Assembly (NCBI GenBank): GCA_947459185.1
Contig: CANHCU010000001.1
Span: 78,463-113,034, forward strand
DNA length: 34,572 nt
Origin: Planctomycetaceae bacterium
Lineage (GTDB): Bacteria; Planctomycetota; Planctomycetia; Pirellulales; UBA1268
Reading direction: 5' to 3'
The notes under the pieces were generated by a model, which was given only the letters and a program-made list of their open reading frames with translations, was not told where the DNA came from and searched no databases. Shown piece by piece: positions 9,091 through 18,780 of this stretch; the first letter of the stretch is position 1; the number at the start of each line of letters is the position of its first letter. The position numbers and the translations under genes are program-made.

Positions 9091-10209
9091 CTACCGGCCC
9101 TTCACCGTCGCGATCAGTTCCAGCACGTTTTCCACCGGCGTCTGGGGGAGAACGCCGTGGCCGAGGTTGAAGATATGGCCCGGGCGTCCGGCGGCCTGAT
9201 CCAGCACGTGCTGCGTCTGCCGGCGGACCGTGTCGCGGTCGGCCAGGAGCACCACGGGATCGAGGTTGCCCTGCACGGCTCGGGTCTCGCCGACCATCCG
9301 CCAGGCGTCGCCCAGTTCGATTCGCCAGTCGATGCCGATCACGGAGCCACCCGCCTCGGCGAGGAGCGGCAGGAGCGCGGGATTGCCGGTGGCGAAGTGG
9401 ATCACCGGCGCCCGCTGCGCCGCCTCGCGGATCGCCGTGCGGCTGTGGGGCAGCACGTAGCGGGCGTAGTCGGCGGGCGAGAGGCAGCCGACCCAGCTGT
9501 CGAACAGCTGCACGAGCTGTGCACCGGCATCGAGCTGCGCCACGAGGTAGCGGCTTACGGCGCGGGCGATCCTGCCCATCATGTCGTGCCAGGCCGACTC
9601 ATGGCGATACATGAGCGTCTTGGTGTGGAGCCAGGCTTTGCTCGTGCCCCCCTCGATGCAGTAGCCGGCCAGCGTGAATGGCGCGCCGGCGAAGCCGATC
9701 ACGGGAATGGAATCGTCAAGCCCCGCGCGGGTGGCCCTCACGACATCCATCACGTAGCCGAGCGAATCGAGATGCTCCAGCTCATGGAGCCGTTGCACGT
9801 CGGCCGGTTCCCGAATGGGGTTGTGGATCACGGGGCCCTCCCCCGCGGCAAACTCCAGATCCATACCCATCGGCTCGAGGATCGGCAGCAGGTCGCTGAA
9901 GATGATCGCCGCATCGACGCCCAGCCGATCGACCGTGGCGATCATGACCTCCGCCGACAGCTGCGGATTCTTCACCAGACCCATGAAGTCCACCTGTTCC
10001 CGCACGCGGCGGTATTCCGGCAGGTAGCGGCCCGCCTGCCGCATCAGCCACACGGGCGTGCGTTCCACCGGCTCACGGCGGCAGGCCCGCATCAGCAGGG
10101 CCTGACTTCGGCGATCTGCTGTAGACACGCCGTTAGCGGAGTCCAGAGCCAGCGGGGAACGGCCCGACTGGGACGGGGTGGGATCGGTTGGGAGGCTGGA
10201 GTCGGACAT
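9091..10209 (-). CDS. hemE: Uroporphyrinogen decarboxylase
   Basis: The enzyme removes four acetate carboxyl groups from uroporphyrinogen III to give coproporphyrinogen III in the cytosol. The family N-terminal signature PVWLMRQAGRYLPEYR is complete and includes the substrate-binding Arg residues. IIFSDLLPILEPMGMDLEF carries the conserved catalytic Asp, and GFAGAPFTLAGY and the late IFNLGHGVLPQTPVENV are also present. I place the start at ATG 10209 (372 residues). The frame stays open to 10260, but that extension would encode part of a repeat hairpin, so it is unlikely to be protein. No strong ribosome-binding site is visible. The gene diverges from the hemX-like/hemA unit, so the haem genes flank one short intergenic region. 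Confidence 0.95.
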   Translation of the reverse strand: MSDSSLPTDPTPSQSGRSPLALDSANGVSTADRRSQALLMRACRREPVERTPVWLMRQAGRYLPEYRRVREQVDFMGLVKNPQLSAEVMIATVDRLGVDAAIIFSDLLPILEPMGMDLEFAAGEGPVIHNPIREPADVQRLHELEHLDSLGYVMDVVRATRAGLDDSIPVIGFAGAPFTLAGYCIEGGTSKAWLHTKTLMYRHESAWHDMMGRIARAVSRYLVAQLDAGAQLVQLFDSWVGCLSPADYARYVLPHSRTAIREAAQRAPVIHFATGNPALLPLLAEAGGSVIGIDWRIELGDAWRMVGETRAVQGNLDPVVLLADRDTVRRQTQHVLDQAAGRPGHIFNLGHGVLPQTPVENVLELIATVKGR

Positions 10210-10229
10210 CGGGTGCTCGAACGGGGGAT

Positions 10230-10320
10230 GGAAAAATAGGGACGGGAGCGGATTTCGCACGTCAACGGTGAGGTGTCGGACTCATACAGTAACGAAATTC
10301 GCTCCCGTCCCCATTTTTCC
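10230..10320. repeat. Long inverted repeat (REP/REPIN-like hairpin) between divergent haem genes
   Basis: Two 28-base arms (10230-10257 and 10293-10320) are reverse complements with 26 of 28 matches, separated by a 35-base loop. The outer ends read GGAAAAAT and ATTTTTCC, followed inward by a GGGACGGGAGCG core. The loop contains a smaller possible stem (TGAG and CTCA around a central GTGTCGGA). The element fills most of the 152 bases between the hemE and hemX-like starts. A second hairpin at 23230-23281 shares the ends and the GGACG core. It may form a strong RNA structure in one or both leaders. Confidence 0.9.
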
Positions 10321-10361
10321 GGCAGACTACAATAATGCGGCGACTCACCGCAGGGAGCAGC

Positions 10362-11270
10362 ATGATCGAATTCGTGTCGGGCATTTCCGTCGTCTGCTTC
10401 GCGGCGAGCTACGCCGTGGCGCTTGCCTGCGAGGCCTCCCGGCTGCTCTTCCGCTCGGGCGTGCGGGGCGCTGCCATGATCGCCTTCGCCGTGGCCGGGC
10501 TGGTCGCCCACACGTTGTTCCTCGTCTGGCGGGCCACCACCGAGCAGGCGGTGCCGCTTTCGAGCGCCTACGACTGGTATCTGCTGGCGGCGTGGCTGTT
10601 GGCCGGCGGCTATCTCTGGCTTACGATCGCCAACCCGCGGACGCCTGTCGGGCTGTTCATGCTGCCGGTCGTGCTGGGGCTCATCGGCGCCGCACAGATC
10701 TCGAGCCAGGCTCCTTTTCCGCAGAGTCCTGCCACGCAGATCTGGGGAGTGATCCACGGCTGCTTCAATCTGGCGGCCAGCGTGGCCGTGGCCATCGGCG
10801 CGCTGGCGGGAGCCTTGTGGCTGATTCAGGCAGACCGGCTGGCCCGCAAGCAGCCGCCGCTGCGGAGCTTCCGCCTACCGAGCCTCGAACGCCTCGCCCA
10901 CACGACCGATCGTACCCTCACCATCGCCGCCTGGACGGCAGCCGCCGGGTTCCTTTCCGGGATCGTTCTCAACGCCGTCAACCGTCAACGCGGACTCCTG
11001 GAGACCGTGCCCTGGACCGACCCCGTCGTGCTGCGGATGGCGGGGCTGGTGGCATGGCTGGTGGCTGCGGCCGTGGCGGCGCGGGTCGCCAGCCGGACGG
11101 GCGACGGCCCGCGGACGGCCGCCCGGCTGTCGCTGATCAGCTTTGCGGTCCTCACGGCATCGATTCTCTGGGGCGTCTTGGGAACAACGCGGCACGGCGT
11201 GCCGCCAGTGCAGCCTGCGGCGGTGCATGCCACCGACCAGCATGCGATTGAACAGGAGGCCACGCCATGA
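10362..11270 (+). CDS. HemX-like / cytochrome c assembly (CcsA-type) membrane protein
   Basis: The protein has 302 residues and about eight hydrophobic segments, so it is an integral inner-membrane protein. The segment WGVIHGCFNLAASVAVAIGA resembles the His-containing core of the CcsA/HemX family (cytochrome C assembly family). HemX-type proteins lie next to hemA in many bacteria, and in Bacillus HemX lowers the amount of HemA; CcsA proteins handle haem for cytochrome c maturation. I did not see the full tryptophan-rich WWD motif of true CcsA, so HemX is the better guess. ATG 10362 is chosen because AGGGAG lies 4 bases upstream; ATG 10335 in the same frame is possible and would add nine residues. 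Its stop overlaps the hemA start in ATGA, which implies translational coupling. Confidence 0.8.
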   Translation: MIEFVSGISVVCFAASYAVALACEASRLLFRSGVRGAAMIAFAVAGLVAHTLFLVWRATTEQAVPLSSAYDWYLLAAWLLAGGYLWLTIANPRTPVGLFMLPVVLGLIGAAQISSQAPFPQSPATQIWGVIHGCFNLAASVAVAIGALAGALWLIQADRLARKQPPLRSFRLPSLERLAHTTDRTLTIAAWTAAAGFLSGIVLNAVNRQRGLLETVPWTDPVVLRMAGLVAWLVAAAVAARVASRTGDGPRTAARLSLISFAVLTASILWGVLGTTRHGVPPVQPAAVHATDQHAIEQEATP

Positions 11271-12540
11271 CGCTGGCCTTCGTGGGCGGAACCCATCGCA
11301 CAGTGCCCTTGGCACTCCGCGAGCGGCTGGCCTTCTCCGCCGAGCAGGCGGCCGAGGCGCTCACACGTTTTCGAGAACGGTTTCCCGGGCGGGAGGGCGT
11401 ACTGCTCTCGACCTGCAACCGGGTCGAGTTCTACGCAGCCGGCGGCGAGGCCGATGGACCGCCGCCCCCACCCGACCAACTCGTGTCGTTTCTGGCTGAG
11501 TGCCGTGGCATCGATGCCAGCCTGCTCACGCCCGTGCTCGCCGGCGACCGTGACGAGGCGGTGGTTCGGCATCTCTTCAGCGTGGCGGCCGGCCTCGACA
11601 GCATGGTGCTCGGCGAACCGCAGATCGTGGCGCAGGTGAAGCAGGCGTGGAGCCTGGCGCAGGAGAGCCGCACCTCCGGTCCGCTGACGGGCGAGATGTT
11701 CCAGGCCGCTCTGCGAACTGCGAAGCGGGTGGCCTCGGAGACCGCCATCGGCCGCGAGCGGATTTCGATTCCGAGTGTGGCCGTCGCCGATTTCGCCAGT
11801 GGTGTGTTCGAGCGGTTTGACGATAAGCGCGTGCTGCTCATCGGCGCCGGCAAGATGGCGGCCGAGACGCTCCGCTACCTGCGGGAGGCCGGAGCCCGCG
11901 ACGTGCTCATCGTCAACCGCACCGCCGGCCGGGCTGGTGACCTGGCAGCGAGGCTCGGCGCCCGTGCCGGCCGGTTCGAGAACCTGGCGGCCGAACTCGC
12001 CGCCGCAGACCTGGTGGTGAGCACGACGGGAGCGACGGAGCCGGTCGTGTCGTCGCACCTGTTTGCGGACGTGGAGCTGCGGCGCGGCGGGCGGCCGCTT
12101 GTCGTGCTCGACCTCGCCGTGCCGCGGGACTTCGATCCGCGGATCGGCCAGCGTCCGGGCGTCTGGCTCTATTCAGTCGATGATCTTGCCGCGGCCTGCG
12201 ACGCCAATCGGAAAAGCCGGCAGCGGGAACTGCCGGCGGCGGTCACGATCATCGACGAAGAAACGCAGCGGTTCATGGGCGATCTGCACCACCGTTCGAC
12301 GGCACCCGTGATCGAGCGGCTCCGCGCGGGCTGGAACGAGACCGGCGAGGCGGAGCTCGACCGGCTGTTTCGGCGGCTGCCGGGGCTCGACGACGCCGCG
12401 CGGGCCGAGATCCGGCAGGCCTTCGACCGCTACGCGGCGAAGTTGCTCCATCCGCCGCTGGCCTCGCTGCGAAGTGAGAGCCGCGCGGGCCCACCGCACG
12501 GACTCCTCGATGCCCTCAAGCGGCTGTTCGATCTGAAGGA

Positions 12541-12544
<4 letters not shown>
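11267..12544 (+). CDS. hemA: Glutamyl-tRNA reductase
   Basis: HemA reduces glutamyl-tRNA(Glu) with NADPH to glutamate-1-semialdehyde, the first committed step of C5-pathway tetrapyrrole synthesis. The nucleophile is Cys50 in LLSTCNRVEFYA, and the signature GLDSMVLGEPQIVAQVK follows. A Rossmann NADPH-binding segment (VLLIGAGKMAAETLRYL, about residues 188-204) precedes the C-terminal dimerisation helix region. The 425-residue length is normal. AGGAGG at 11254-11259, inside the end of the preceding gene, sits 7 bases before the ATG. The start overlaps the hemX-like stop (ATGA), and the stop overlaps a TTG start of zwf (TTGA), so the three genes are probably one operon. The hemB, hemC, hemD and hemL genes are not in the window. 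Confidence 0.96.
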
Positions 12545-14514
<1,970 letters not shown>

Positions 14515-14662
14515 TGCCTACGCGCCGCCGGGACGGCAAAGCTTCCGTCGCTCGGAGATTCCGACTTGCCACCCGGGGCGGAATGGCACGCACAACAAGT
14601 CGGACATCCTCCTCGTCTCCTCCAGCTTCGCCGATCCCGGCTCCTTTCATCCCAACCCGCTA

Positions 14663-14753
14663 CCATCCAAGCCCGCAGCGCAAGCAAGGGAAAGCGTGTG
14701 GACTCACCGGGATGGGCCGCGAATTCCCTCGCTTGCGCGTCGGGCTTGCATGG
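14663..14753. repeat. Intergenic hairpin repeat, CAAGCCCG family, copy 1
   Basis: Two arms of about 35 bases are imperfect inverted copies. The left arm begins CCATCCAAGCCCGCAGCG at 14663 and the right arm ends TCGGGCTTGCATGG at 14753. A close copy lies at 30931-31022, 16 kb away. The element sits between the converging ends of zwf and the exported repeat-protein gene, in a 271-base gene-free stretch (14515-14785) in which I see nothing else. It could act as a bidirectional terminator or an mRNA 3'-end stabiliser. Confidence 0.85.
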
Positions 14754-14785
14754 GAGGGGTGTCGGGACGATTCCTGCTCGTCGCG

Positions 14786-15910
14786 CTACTGTGCGGCCGG
14801 GGGCTTGGGCAGGCAGGAGGCGAGGGCCAGCAGCGTGTAGCTGGTGACGAGGTTGGGGTCTCCCTCCATCCAGCGCGGGTTTGAGTTCACCCACGAGCCG
14901 TCAGGCTGCTGCCGCGCGATGATTGCGTCGGCCAGTTCGCTCCGCCAGGCGTGATTGACGCCGGCCGAGTCGGTGAACGTCTCCTCACCGAGGGTGTCGA
15001 GGGCCTTGGCAGCCGTCTGGAAGTAATAGTAGAGGCCTGCGTCGCCGAGGCCCGGGTTTTCGGTGAAGGTGTAGTGCTTCGCCAGCCACGCCACCGCCGC
15101 CTTGACTCGCGGATCGTCCTTGGTGAGCCCGGCGAAGATCATGCTCTTGAGCCCCGCATAGGTCATCGAGCCGTAGCTCCTCAGGCCCCCCTCGGGCGTG
15201 GTGCCCGCCTGGCTTTCGCCCCCGGCGGCCGGCGTGTAGTAGAAGCCGCCGTCAGGGTTCTTGGCGGGAAACGGCAGCTGGTTGTGGGAGCCCTCGAGGT
15301 TCTGCGTTCGCGACACAAACACCAGCGCCCTCTGGATCGCCGGATCGTCGGCCCCCGTGCCCACGCTCCGCAGGGCCTCGATCAGGAACGACGTATTGGA
15401 GAGATCGGGCCGGCCCTTGCGGCCGTAGCCGGCGCCGCCGTAGGCCGGGTCGGCTGAGCCCTTCCCCTCGCCATCGTCCCACTGCAGGCCCTTCACAAAT
15501 GCCTGCGCCGCCTTGACCGTCTCGTCGTAGCGTCCGTCGAGGTTACAGGCGGCCAGTGCCACCAGTGCGATCGAGGTCTCGTAGTTCGACACGAACGAGT
15601 CGGGCGGATAGATGCCGCCGTCTGCCTGCTTGAAGCGGAGCAGGTAGTCGATCCCCTTTTGCACGGCCGGGGAATCGACGGGCGTACCGGTCTTCACCAG
15701 TGCCGTCACCGCCAGCGCTGTGACGGCGGGGCCGGCCTGTGTCGAGAAACCGCCGTCGGCGGCCTGACCCTGGTCAATCAGAAAGGCCGACGCCTCCGCG
15801 ATCGCCGTTCGTATCGCTGACTCGTCGGCTCCACGGGCGACCGGCAGCAGGACCGCGAGCATGCCGAGGCAACAGCCCAGGCAGGTGAACCAGTGATGTC
15901 TGCACTTCAC
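14786..15910 (-). CDS. Exported prenyltransferase/squalene-oxidase-repeat protein
   Basis: The protein is about 374 residues and consists of alpha/alpha-barrel repeats of the squalene-hopene cyclase and prenyltransferase beta-subunit type. Repeat hallmarks include QAADGGFSTQAGPAVTALAV, FKQADGGIYPP, SYGSMTYAGLKSMIFAGL and a late QQPDGSWVN (a QW-like motif). I find neither the DxDD motif of class II cyclases nor an obvious prenyltransferase zinc site, so catalysis is doubtful. The GTG at 15910 is preferred because GGAG lies 7 bases upstream and the protein then begins with a clean signal peptide (KCRHHW, a hydrophobic run, then ARGA near residue 30). The frame stays open to ATG 15949. It is probably exported to the periplasm. 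The gene follows an unknown gene on the same strand by about 90 bases. Confidence 0.85.
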   Translation of the reverse strand: MKCRHHWFTCLGCCLGMLAVLLPVARGADESAIRTAIAEASAFLIDQGQAADGGFSTQAGPAVTALAVTALVKTGTPVDSPAVQKGIDYLLRFKQADGGIYPPDSFVSNYETSIALVALAACNLDGRYDETVKAAQAFVKGLQWDDGEGKGSADPAYGGAGYGRKGRPDLSNTSFLIEALRSVGTGADDPAIQRALVFVSRTQNLEGSHNQLPFPAKNPDGGFYYTPAAGGESQAGTTPEGGLRSYGSMTYAGLKSMIFAGLTKDDPRVKAAVAWLAKHYTFTENPGLGDAGLYYYFQTAAKALDTLGEETFTDSAGVNHAWRSELADAIIARQQPDGSWVNSNPRWMEGDPNLVTSYTLLALASCLPKPPAAQ

Positions 15911-16000
15911 GATGCATCTCCGCAGGATGACGACGTCCTCCAGAAGCATACGGCTGGAGACAGCCCGGAGAAAACCCCCGGAGATGCTGCGGGACGCCGA

Positions 16001-16603
16001 TCAGACCGGCGCGGTCGGCAGTGCTCGCGGATAGGGCGGAACAGCCCGCGGAGGGGGATCGCGGCCTTCTTCGAGGCTCCACTGCTCCCGCTCCTCGTCG
16101 GTGGCGTAGTAGGTGAGCCAGACCGTTGCGTCCTCGGCATCGGTGGTGCCGGAGTCACGAGCACCACAATCCCACGTGCTGCAGTCCCAGTGGAAATAGT
16201 TGTCGGGCAGATCCACCCGCTTCACGGTGGCTGGCAGGATGTCGCGGCGGATGAGGGCATAGAGTTCCCGGTCGGGAAGATGATCGGTGAAATCGAGCAC
16301 GACGCGCTGCGAGTAGAGCTTCTCGATCGTCTCCCAGAGGCGTTCCCGGAGTTGGTCGTCGTCGAGCGTGCAGGCGGGTTGCAGGGCCATCGGGGGCTCG
16401 AACCAGCGGGCGATCGGAACCAGCGGCGCCCGCTCCCAGGCCAGCATCGATTCCAGGAACCGGTTTTCGACGGCGGTGGGCAGGAGACGGAAGTCGATCT
16501 CCCAGATCGCCTCATCGAGGTAGGGTTCGATTTCATTCCGCAGTTCGCAGTTGCGCAGGAGGCAGTCAACTTCGTCGGAATCGGGATGGTGTGCGAGAGG
16601 CAT
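16001..16603 (-). CDS. Unknown acidic protein, about 200 residues
   Basis: I do not recognise this family. From ATG 16603 the product is 200 residues, soluble-looking and acidic, with no signal peptide or membrane segment. Visible features are an N-terminal acidic/hydrophobic half (RNEIEPYLDEAIWEIDFRLL), an aromatic cluster with two nearby cysteines (NYFHWDCSTWDCGARDSG), a following WLTYYATDEEREQW and a proline-rich tail ending PPRAVPPYPRALPTAPV. The same frame runs open upstream to 17149, but the upstream translation is Arg- and Cys-rich and looks like high-GC noise. The chosen ATG has AGGGA 12 bases ahead, which is weak support. It may share a transcript with the exported repeat protein downstream. 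Confidence 0.65.
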   Translation of the reverse strand: MPLAHHPDSDEVDCLLRNCELRNEIEPYLDEAIWEIDFRLLPTAVENRFLESMLAWERAPLVPIARWFEPPMALQPACTLDDDQLRERLWETIEKLYSQRVVLDFTDHLPDRELYALIRRDILPATVKRVDLPDNYFHWDCSTWDCGARDSGTTDAEDATVWLTYYATDEEREQWSLEEGRDPPPRAVPPYPRALPTAPV

Positions 16604-17072
16604 GCCGTGCGAATTCCCTGGGGGATGGGGGCAGGGGAAAAAGAGCCGTGCCCGGATCACCGGCAGGCGCCGGTTGCATCCGAACTGAAACTCGAAAATA
16701 CCAACGCCCCCGACCGGTTCAATGATTTTCGAGTCGTTTTTTGCCCGTTTTTCAGGCCGGCGGGCGGCACGATCGCTACGACACCACCACTTTCTGTATT
16801 CACGCGAAACATCGGCATCCTCGCTGGGTTCCACAAAAATCGCCAGATGCTGAGGAGCCGGTCGGAGGCACGCGCAGGAGTCCGGTGAATTCTGCGACTC
16901 ACGAGCGATTCCCGATTCGTCCAAGAGCCTCCCGTAGCAGAATCCGCCGGCGACGAGCATGCCGCAGCCGGCGAACCAATACGGCCTGTCAACACCAGCG
17001 CAGCGGGCATTCGGAACGTTCAAAACGTGTCCCACGGCGGACACGCACGTGTGGGGAACCCGTCCACCGCGG
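16604..17072. other. 469-base stretch without a convincing gene
   Basis: This gap lies between the unknown gene and the rpiB stop. It is less GC-rich in the middle, with short A/T runs near 16735-16765. On the minus strand a possible promoter for the unknown gene reads TTGAAC (16717-16722), a 16-base spacer, then TATTTT (16695-16700), about 90 bases from its start. This is a weak match, and I give it little weight. I see no RNA gene here. Confidence 0.5.
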
Positions 17073-17537
17073 TCAGGACTTTGCGTCCGTCTCGTCGCCG
17101 CCGCATTCGAGGGCTGCGATCTTGGCGACCCGCCGGGCATGGCGACCACCCTCGAACGGCGTCTCCAGCCAGGTGCGAATCAGCTTGTCCTGCACCTCGG
17201 GTCCGATCATTTCGGCCGACAGGCAGAGCACGTTGAGATCGTTGTGGCGACGGCTCATCTCGGCGGTCACCTCGTCGTGGCAGGTGGCCGCGCGGACGCC
17301 CGGCAGTTTGTTGGCGGCGATCGCCATACCCACGCCGGTGCAGCAGAGCAGAATGCCCCGGTCGGCCTCTCCATGGCTAACCTGGCGGGCGACATCCGCG
17401 GCGATGTCGGGATAGTCCACGGCCTCGTCGTTGTGGCAGCCGCAGTCGACGACCTCGTTGCCCATGCGCTCGAGCAGCCCCATGAGCCGTATCTTTGCTG
17501 CCACACCGCGATGATCGCTGCCAATGGCAATCCGCAT
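17073..17537 (-). CDS. rpiB: Ribose-5-phosphate isomerase B (RpiB/LacAB family)
   Basis: RpiB interconverts ribose 5-phosphate and ribulose 5-phosphate in the pentose phosphate pathway. From ATG 17537 the protein is 154 residues, the normal size. GGGAG sits 6 bases upstream on the minus strand; an earlier in-frame start at 17552 would add five residues. The substrate-binding GSDHRG motif includes His9, and DYPD follows. The catalytic Cys66 lies in CCTGVGMAIAANK, and HNDLNVLCLSAE carries the conserved HND. It lies 91 bases downstream of the Sua5-phosphatase gene on the same strand. In Bacillus the equivalents are ywlC, ywlE and ywlF, so the neighbourhood is conserved. Confidence 0.93.
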   Translation of the reverse strand: MRIAIGSDHRGVAAKIRLMGLLERMGNEVVDCGCHNDEAVDYPDIAADVARQVSHGEADRGILLCCTGVGMAIAANKLPGVRAATCHDEVTAEMSRRHNDLNVLCLSAEMIGPEVQDKLIRTWLETPFEGGRHARRVAKIAALECGGDETDAKS

Positions 17538-17567
17538 GAAATGCTCCCTCACATAATCGACTCATGA

Positions 17568-17596
17568 CCAGGTTGGCCAGGTTGGCCAGCTGGCCA
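17568..17596. repeat. Short tandem repeat and 14-base palindrome between fusion gene and rpiB
   Basis: CCAGGTTGG occurs twice in tandem (17568-17585) and runs into the perfect palindrome TGGCCAGCTGGCCA (17583-17596). It lies in the 91 bases between the fusion-gene stop and the rpiB start. It could fold as an mRNA hairpin or be an operator; nothing in the sequence decides which. Confidence 0.7.
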
Positions 17597-17628
17597 GCGT
17601 GACCACAACGGGCAACCGCGCGTGCGGC

Positions 17629-18780
17629 TCAGCTGCCGCCAAAAAGCCGGGATTCGAGTGTATCGAGTCTGCGGTCCAAATGCTCGCGGATTTGCTCCGC
17701 ACATTTCCGGTAGGTTGCCAGCGTGCCGCCGATCGGGTCGATGACGTCGTGCCGATCGGGGGAAAGCATCGTCACGCGGCCGCCCGCCTCGGGGAATTGG
17801 GCGAGAATATTGGCCCGATGCGACGCAGTCATGGTCCAGATCACATCCGCCTGCCGGGCGAGGTTTTCGGTGAGCGGCTGGCTTTCATGGCCCGACAGGT
17901 CCGCCCCCCGCTCCCGCATCGCCTCCAGCGCCCCGGTGCTCGCCTTGCCGCCCCCCCAGGCCGCGATCCCGGCACTGGCCACCACCACGCCGTGCCGTTC
18001 GATCTCGTCCGGTCGGCATCCGAGCCGCTCCGCGATCAGTTCTCGGAAGAGCGTCTCCGCCATCGGGCTGCGACAGGTGTTGCCGGTACAGACAAAGAGC
18101 ACCATCAGGCTGGAAAGCCGCCGTAGCGTCTCCTCGGAGACGATTCCCGCGTGCACCACGTGGAAGCCAGCCTCGTCGATTGCAATCGTCGATGCCGGCT
18201 GGGCATACCTGGCGCGGCCGTCGTCGATCACCAGACTCACGGCCGCCCCGGCCGCCTCGCAGCGGGCGACCACGTCCACCGCCGTGACCGCCGGCGTGTC
18301 GCCTGCCCCCCCGGGTTCAGCCAGCACAAGGGGGCCGGCCAGCATCCGCATGCAGTCGGCGAGCATCGGGTGGCCCGGCACCCGCAGCCGCAGTTTCCCA
18401 GACCCGACAATCAGCCGGCGCACGCCCTCTGGCAGCCGATGCACGAGGCTGTCGGGATGATCGTCTTCCACGATGATGGTCACCGGTCCGGGCCAGCACC
18501 GCCGCGACAGCCGTTGGCCCAGCGGGCTCAGGCGGGGCGCCCAATCAAGAGCTTCGTCGGCACTTTTCAGCGCCAGCGTCAGCCGCGGCTCCCCTGGCCG
18601 CTCCACCGCCAGGCAGCAGAGCCGCTCCGCAGCCGCCTCGTGCCGGGCGCTGGCGGCGACCACGTAGTCGGTTTCCGTCGGGAAGGCGACCGCCCTGCCT
18701 TCGGCCAACGCCTGCACCGCACGATGCACGACATCGCGGGCATCTTCGGTGCGGCGCAGATCAATGACCGTGGGCGTCAT
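17629..18780 (-). CDS. Fusion of degenerate Sua5/YrdC domain and YwlE-type phosphatase
   Basis: The 383 residues hold two domains. Residues about 8-215 have the Sua5/YrdC fold (FPTETDY, RLRVPGHPML, PASTIAIDEAG). Several residues expected for threonylcarbamoyl-AMP synthesis are altered: TVYGL reads TDYVV, the Lys of the KxR motif is absent, and SAN reads AEP. Residues about 226-380 are a low-molecular-weight protein phosphatase with nucleophile Cys231 and Arg237 in CTGNTCRS and the general-acid Asp348-Pro349. The Thr at position 235 matches Thr11 of Bacillus YwlE, which favours phosphoarginine, whereas tyrosine phosphatases usually have Ile or Leu there. The start at ATG 18780 gives a normal Sua5 N-terminus. 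The frame stays open to 19143 and ATG 18861 is possible, but upstream sequence looks non-coding. Whether it acts on phosphoarginine is inference. Confidence 0.88.
   Translation of the reverse strand: MTPTVIDLRRTEDARDVVHRAVQALAEGRAVAFPTETDYVVAASARHEAAAERLCCLAVERPGEPRLTLALKSADEALDWAPRLSPLGQRLSRRCWPGPVTIIVEDDHPDSLVHRLPEGVRRLIVGSGKLRLRVPGHPMLADCMRMLAGPLVLAEPGGAGDTPAVTAVDVVARCEAAGAAVSLVIDDGRARYAQPASTIAIDEAGFHVVHAGIVSEETLRRLSSLMVLFVCTGNTCRSPMAETLFRELIAERLGCRPDEIERHGVVVASAGIAAWGGGKASTGALEAMRERGADLSGHESQPLTENLARQADVIWTMTASHRANILAQFPEAGGRVTMLSPDRHDVIDPIGGTLATYRKCAEQIREHLDRRLDTLESRLFGGS

Noticed and set aside
10210-10260. N-terminal extension of hemE
   Set aside because: These codons lie largely in the left arm of the hairpin repeat; the protein then begins with residues unlike HemE.
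16604-17149. Extension of the unknown minus-strand gene to 17149
   Set aside because: The extra residues are Arg-, Cys- and Pro-rich without structure and run over the end of rpiB; ATG 16603 gives a better protein.
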